Positions 23,384-26,013 of a DNA stretch of 26,013 bases are shown here, piece by piece (position 1 is the first letter of the stretch; each line of letters begins with the position of its first letter). The translations under genes were made by a program, and so were the position numbers. This DNA comes from RCIO01 sp964629765 (lineage in GTDB: Bacteria > Pseudomonadota > Alphaproteobacteria > Rhizobiales > Rhizobiaceae). The stretch spans positions 1 to 26,013 of the forward strand of contig CAZVTK010000054.1 of assembly GCA_964629765.1 (NCBI GenBank), in the 5' to 3' direction. The notes under the pieces are model-generated. The model ran no database searches and was not told the DNA's origin. It saw nothing but the letters and a program-made list of their open reading frames with translations.

Positions 23384-24598
23384 TCAGGTTGCGCGGCCGG
23401 CCCGCCACGACAGAGCCTTTTCGACGCCGCGCAGCTCGGCCAGCGCCTTCAGGCGCCCCACCGCCGGATAGCCGGGCTGGGCCCCACGCGACAGGTCGTC
23501 GAGAATGTCCTGGCCGTGGTCGGGCCGCATGGGGATGACCGCGTCGGCGCGTCCCTCGGCGCGGCGCCGCGCCTCCTCGCGCAGCAGCGCGGCGGTCACC
23601 GCCACCATGTCGGTGTCGCCGGCCAGATGCTCGGCCTCGTGGAACGAGCACGGCACGCCCGGCGTCTCGCGGGTGACGTTGCGCAGATGGGCGAAATGGA
23701 TGCGCGGGCCGAGCCGCTCCGCCATGCCCGGCAGGTCGTTGTCGGGCCGCGCGCCCAGCGAGCCGGTGCAGAAGGTGACGCCGCTGGCGGGGCTGTCGAC
23801 CGCGCCGAGCACGGCCGCGTAGTCCGCCTCGGTGGACATCACGCGCGGCAGGCCCATCAGCGGAAAGGGCGGGTCGTCGGGATGGCAGCACAGGCGCACG
23901 CCGACGCGCTCGGCCGTCGGCACGACTTCGGAGAGGAAGTCGACGAGGCTCTGGCGCAGGCGCTCGGGCCCGATGGCATCATAGGTGGCGAGCCGCTCCG
24001 CCAGCCCCGTCAGCGAGTGGTCCTCGCGCGTGCCGGGCAGGCCGGCATTGACGCTTTTCGCCAGCACCGTACGCCCGCCGTCGGGCATGGCGGCAAAGCG
24101 CGCGTCGGCCGCTTCGGCCACCTCCAGCGGATAGGATGCGCGCGCGGCGCGCCGGCGCAGGATGTGCATGTCGAAGGCGACGAAATCGACGAGGTCGAAG
24201 CGCATCGTCGTGCCGCCATGCGGCACCGCCCAGCGCAACTGGGTGCGGGTCCAGTCCAGCACCGGCATGAAATTGTAGCACACCGTGGCGATGCCGGCCG
24301 CGGCGAGGTTCTCCAGCGAGGCGCGGTAAGCAGCCAAGTGCCCGCGCCAGTCGCTGGTCTGCGTCTTGATCGCCTCGGAGACGGGCAGGCTCTCCACCAC
24401 CTCCCATGCGAGCCCGGTGGGCGCGCCGTCCGGCCCGAACGCCACCTCGCGCTGACGGGCAGCGATCTCGTCGGGCGTCCACACCGCCCCGTAGGCGACG
24501 TGGTGCAGCGCGGTGACGATGCCTTCCGCGCCCGCCTGCCGCGCGTCGCGCAGGCTCACCTTGTCGACGGGACCGAACCAGCGCCAGACGTGCCTCAT
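23384..24598 (-). CDS. uxuA: Mannonate dehydratase
   Basis: This 404-residue enzyme dehydrates D-mannonate to 2-keto-3-deoxy-D-gluconate in the hexuronate (glucuronate) degradation pathway. Family hallmarks are VTALHHVAYGAVW (29-41), CYNFMPVLDWTRT (107-119), the metal-binding LCCHPDDPP, FHEAEHLAGDTDM and the C-terminal IPMRPDHGQDILDD. Length matches the family. It starts 10 bp after the TRAP large-subunit stop, so the two are one operon. The ATG at 24598 has no visible Shine-Dalgarno sequence, so translation may depend on coupling to the upstream gene. The adjacent transporter is therefore likely to carry a hexuronate or aldonate. No uxuB, uxaC, kdgK or kdgA is inside the window; they may lie beyond the right edge or elsewhere. 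Confidence 0.95.
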   Translation of the reverse strand: MRHVWRWFGPVDKVSLRDARQAGAEGIVTALHHVAYGAVWTPDEIAARQREVAFGPDGAPTGLAWEVVESLPVSEAIKTQTSDWRGHLAAYRASLENLAAAGIATVCYNFMPVLDWTRTQLRWAVPHGGTTMRFDLVDFVAFDMHILRRRAARASYPLEVAEAADARFAAMPDGGRTVLAKSVNAGLPGTREDHSLTGLAERLATYDAIGPERLRQSLVDFLSEVVPTAERVGVRLCCHPDDPPFPLMGLPRVMSTEADYAAVLGAVDSPASGVTFCTGSLGARPDNDLPGMAERLGPRIHFAHLRNVTRETPGVPCSFHEAEHLAGDTDMVAVTAALLREEARRRAEGRADAVIPMRPDHGQDILDDLSRGAQPGYPAVGRLKALAELRGVEKALSWRAGRAT

Positions 24599-24608
24599 GG
24601 CGCCGGTC

Positions 24609-25889
24609 TCATCCGAAGGCGAGGTTGGGCAGCCACAGCACGAGGCCGGGCAGGAACACCAGCACCGCGATCAGCGCGCAGATGGCGGCGATGAAAGGGA
24701 TGGAGGCGATCGAATATTCCTCGATCGACACGTCCATCAGCGCGCAGACCGCGAACATGGCCGAGCCGCTGGGCCAGGTCATGCCGCCCAGCGTGACGAT
24801 GGACATCATCAATATGCCGAAATGGATCGGGTCCATGCCGACGCTCTTGATGATCGGCACGAAGATCGGCGTCAGCAGCAGCACCATGACCGTGCTCTCC
24901 AGCGCCAGCCCCGCCACCAGCAGGAAGAGCAGGATGACGAGCACGATCATCGCCGGGCTGGTGATGCCGGCCAGCATCCAGCCGGCGAGGCTCTGCGGCA
25001 CCTGAAGGTAGATGGTGGCGAAACCGACCATGCCGCTCATCAGGATGATGAGCATGATCAGGCCGACGTCGGACGACGCCTGCGCGAAGGCGGTCCACAC
25101 CTTGTCGAGCGTCAGTTCGCGGTGCAGCAGGAAGCCGACGGCGAGCGCGTAGACCACGGCGAAGGAGCCGACCTCCGAGGGGGTGAACAGCCCGCCGCGG
25201 ATGGAGAGCACCAGCGCCACCGGGAAGAACAGCGCCCATTTCGCCTCCCACGCGGCCGAGGCGAGCGCGGCGACGGTCGGCTTGCTCGAATTGGCGACGA
25301 CATAGTTGCGGCGCCTGGCGATGACGTAGACCGTCAGCATCAGCACGCCCATCATCAGGAAGCCGGGAACGATGCCGGCAAGGAACAGCCGGCCGATGGA
25401 GACGTTGGCGATGTAGCCGTAGAGGATCAGGCCGATGGAGGGCGGCAAGGTCGCGGTGATCAGCGAGCCGACGGCAATGGCGGCCGCCGAAAAGCCCTTG
25501 CCGTAGCCCTTGGCGAGCATGGTGGGCCCGAGCACGCGCGCTTCCATCGCGGCGTCCGCCACGGCCGAGCCCGAGACGCCACCCATCAGCGTCGACAGCA
25601 CGATAGCGACCTGCGCCAGCCCGCCGGACATCCAGCCCACCGCCACCATCGACACCTTGAGCAGGCGGTCGGTGATGCCGCTCGCGTTCATCAGGTGGCC
25701 GGCGAGGACGAAGAAGGGCACGGCCAGCAGCGGGAAGCTCTGGCTCATGGAGGCGATCTTCTGCACGCCGATGGACATCGGCATGCCGGCATCCATGACG
25801 AAGAAGACGAAGCCGGCGATCCCGGTGGCGAAGGCCACAGGCATGCCGAGGACCATCAGCACCACGAAGACGAGGGAGATCAGGCCCAT
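24609..25889 (-). CDS. TRAP transporter large permease subunit (DctM family), probable uronate system
   Basis: This 426-residue polytopic membrane protein of the DctM family is the channel subunit of a second TRAP transporter. It opens with ISLVFVVLMVLGMPVAFATG and contains VSGSAVADAAMEARVLGPTM, then TATLPPSIGLILYGYIA. Near the end are LGGMTWPSGSAMFAVCALM and the final hydrophobic helix ending LWLPNLAFG. The chosen ATG at 25889 matches the family's normal N-terminus. The bases just upstream (GCTCTAAA) contain no ribosome-binding site because a palindromic repeat abuts the start codon. Upstream in-frame codons through the repeat give a non-family-like peptide. The matching DctQ and DctP genes are expected beyond the right edge. 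Linkage to uxuA suggests a hexuronate substrate. Confidence 0.9.
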   Translation of the reverse strand: MGLISLVFVVLMVLGMPVAFATGIAGFVFFVMDAGMPMSIGVQKIASMSQSFPLLAVPFFVLAGHLMNASGITDRLLKVSMVAVGWMSGGLAQVAIVLSTLMGGVSGSAVADAAMEARVLGPTMLAKGYGKGFSAAAIAVGSLITATLPPSIGLILYGYIANVSIGRLFLAGIVPGFLMMGVLMLTVYVIARRRNYVVANSSKPTVAALASAAWEAKWALFFPVALVLSIRGGLFTPSEVGSFAVVYALAVGFLLHRELTLDKVWTAFAQASSDVGLIMLIILMSGMVGFATIYLQVPQSLAGWMLAGITSPAMIVLVILLFLLVAGLALESTVMVLLLTPIFVPIIKSVGMDPIHFGILMMSIVTLGGMTWPSGSAMFAVCALMDVSIEEYSIASIPFIAAICALIAVLVFLPGLVLWLPNLAFG

Positions 25890-26013
25890 TTTAGAGCAAT
25901 GTCCGGTCAGATTGAACCGTTCTGCCGGAGGGCATTTGGTCCCAAGGCCGAGGGTTCTGGTGAAGGTCGTATCGGGATACGGCCGAGCCGGAACCCGAAG
26001 GATTTGGGCCAAA
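25890..26013. repeat. Palindromic intergenic repeat, cut by the window edge
   Basis: The 124 bases upstream of the TRAP large-subunit gene are non-coding and strongly self-complementary. A perfect hairpin core CGTAT-CGGG-ATACG (25968-25981) is extended by imperfectly paired arms at 25935-25967 and 25982-26013, with CCC/GGG, GGTTC/GAACC-like and TTTGG/CCAAA pairings. The left boundary is TTTAGAGCAATGTCCGG, touching the start codon. Its TAGAGC end and TATCGGGATA core resemble the MITE-like element at 5831-6105. If symmetrical, the element should end about 40 bases beyond the window. It looks like a dispersed non-autonomous repeat; transposition is inference. Confidence 0.65.

Noticed and set aside
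1..26013. CRISPR arrays, tRNA/rRNA genes, defence islands or phage genes
   Set aside because: No regular spaced repeats, no tRNA-like or rRNA-like sequence, and no nuclease, integrase or toxin-antitoxin genes were recognised; the window is metabolic and respiratory.

Overview
The window looks like a chromosomal or large-replicon segment from a high-GC alphaproteobacterium, most likely of the Hyphomicrobiales (Rhizobiales). This rests on the strong G/C third-position bias, the abundance of TRAP transporters and short-chain or GMC dehydrogenases, a caa3-type oxidase with subunits I and III fused, and short palindromic repeats beginning TAGAGC. No rRNA, tRNA, CRISPR array or full transposase gene was seen. 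Almost everything is metabolic: uptake and oxidation of small organic acids, and respiration.

Left block (1-9150). A 5'-truncated GMC flavoprotein oxidoreductase (+) converges on a very large gene (-). That gene joins, in one uninterrupted reading frame, a benzoylformate-decarboxylase-like ThDP enzyme and an aldehyde dehydrogenase. A LysR regulator (+) is divergent from the fusion gene. Next is a 275-bp non-coding MITE-like element with 27-bp terminal inverted repeats, flanked by CTAG and lying between convergent genes. Beyond it an overlapping two-gene operon (-) encodes an acetolactate-synthase-like ThDP enzyme and a GlcD/D-lactate-dehydrogenase-like FAD enzyme. Read together, the block resembles a 2-hydroxyacid -> 2-oxoacid -> aldehyde -> acid pathway of mandelate-pathway type; the substrate is not known.

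Middle block (9394-13824, +). This is a TRAP transporter operon with two tandem paralogous substrate-binding proteins, a DctQ-like small and a DctM-like large membrane subunit, and a DUF3237 protein. A strong hairpin separates the binding-protein genes from the membrane genes.

Respiratory block (13938-22316, +). A tightly packed and mostly overlapping gene set encodes a Tat-exported gluconate-2-dehydrogenase-type small subunit, a GMC flavoprotein with a cysteine cluster, a triheme cytochrome c, a caa3 oxidase subunit II carrying its own cytochrome c domain, a fused oxidase subunit I-III, a small membrane protein and a caa3_CtaG-type assembly protein. Together they could form a periplasmic electron chain from substrate to oxygen that bypasses the bc1 complex. 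Subunit I has unusual residues at the canonical D- and K-channel positions.

Right block (22310-25889, -). A TRAP large subunit, mannonate dehydratase (UxuA) and an SDR oxidoreductase probably form the distal part of a hexuronate catabolic operon. A second palindromic repeat, cut by the window edge, sits directly against the TRAP gene's start codon.
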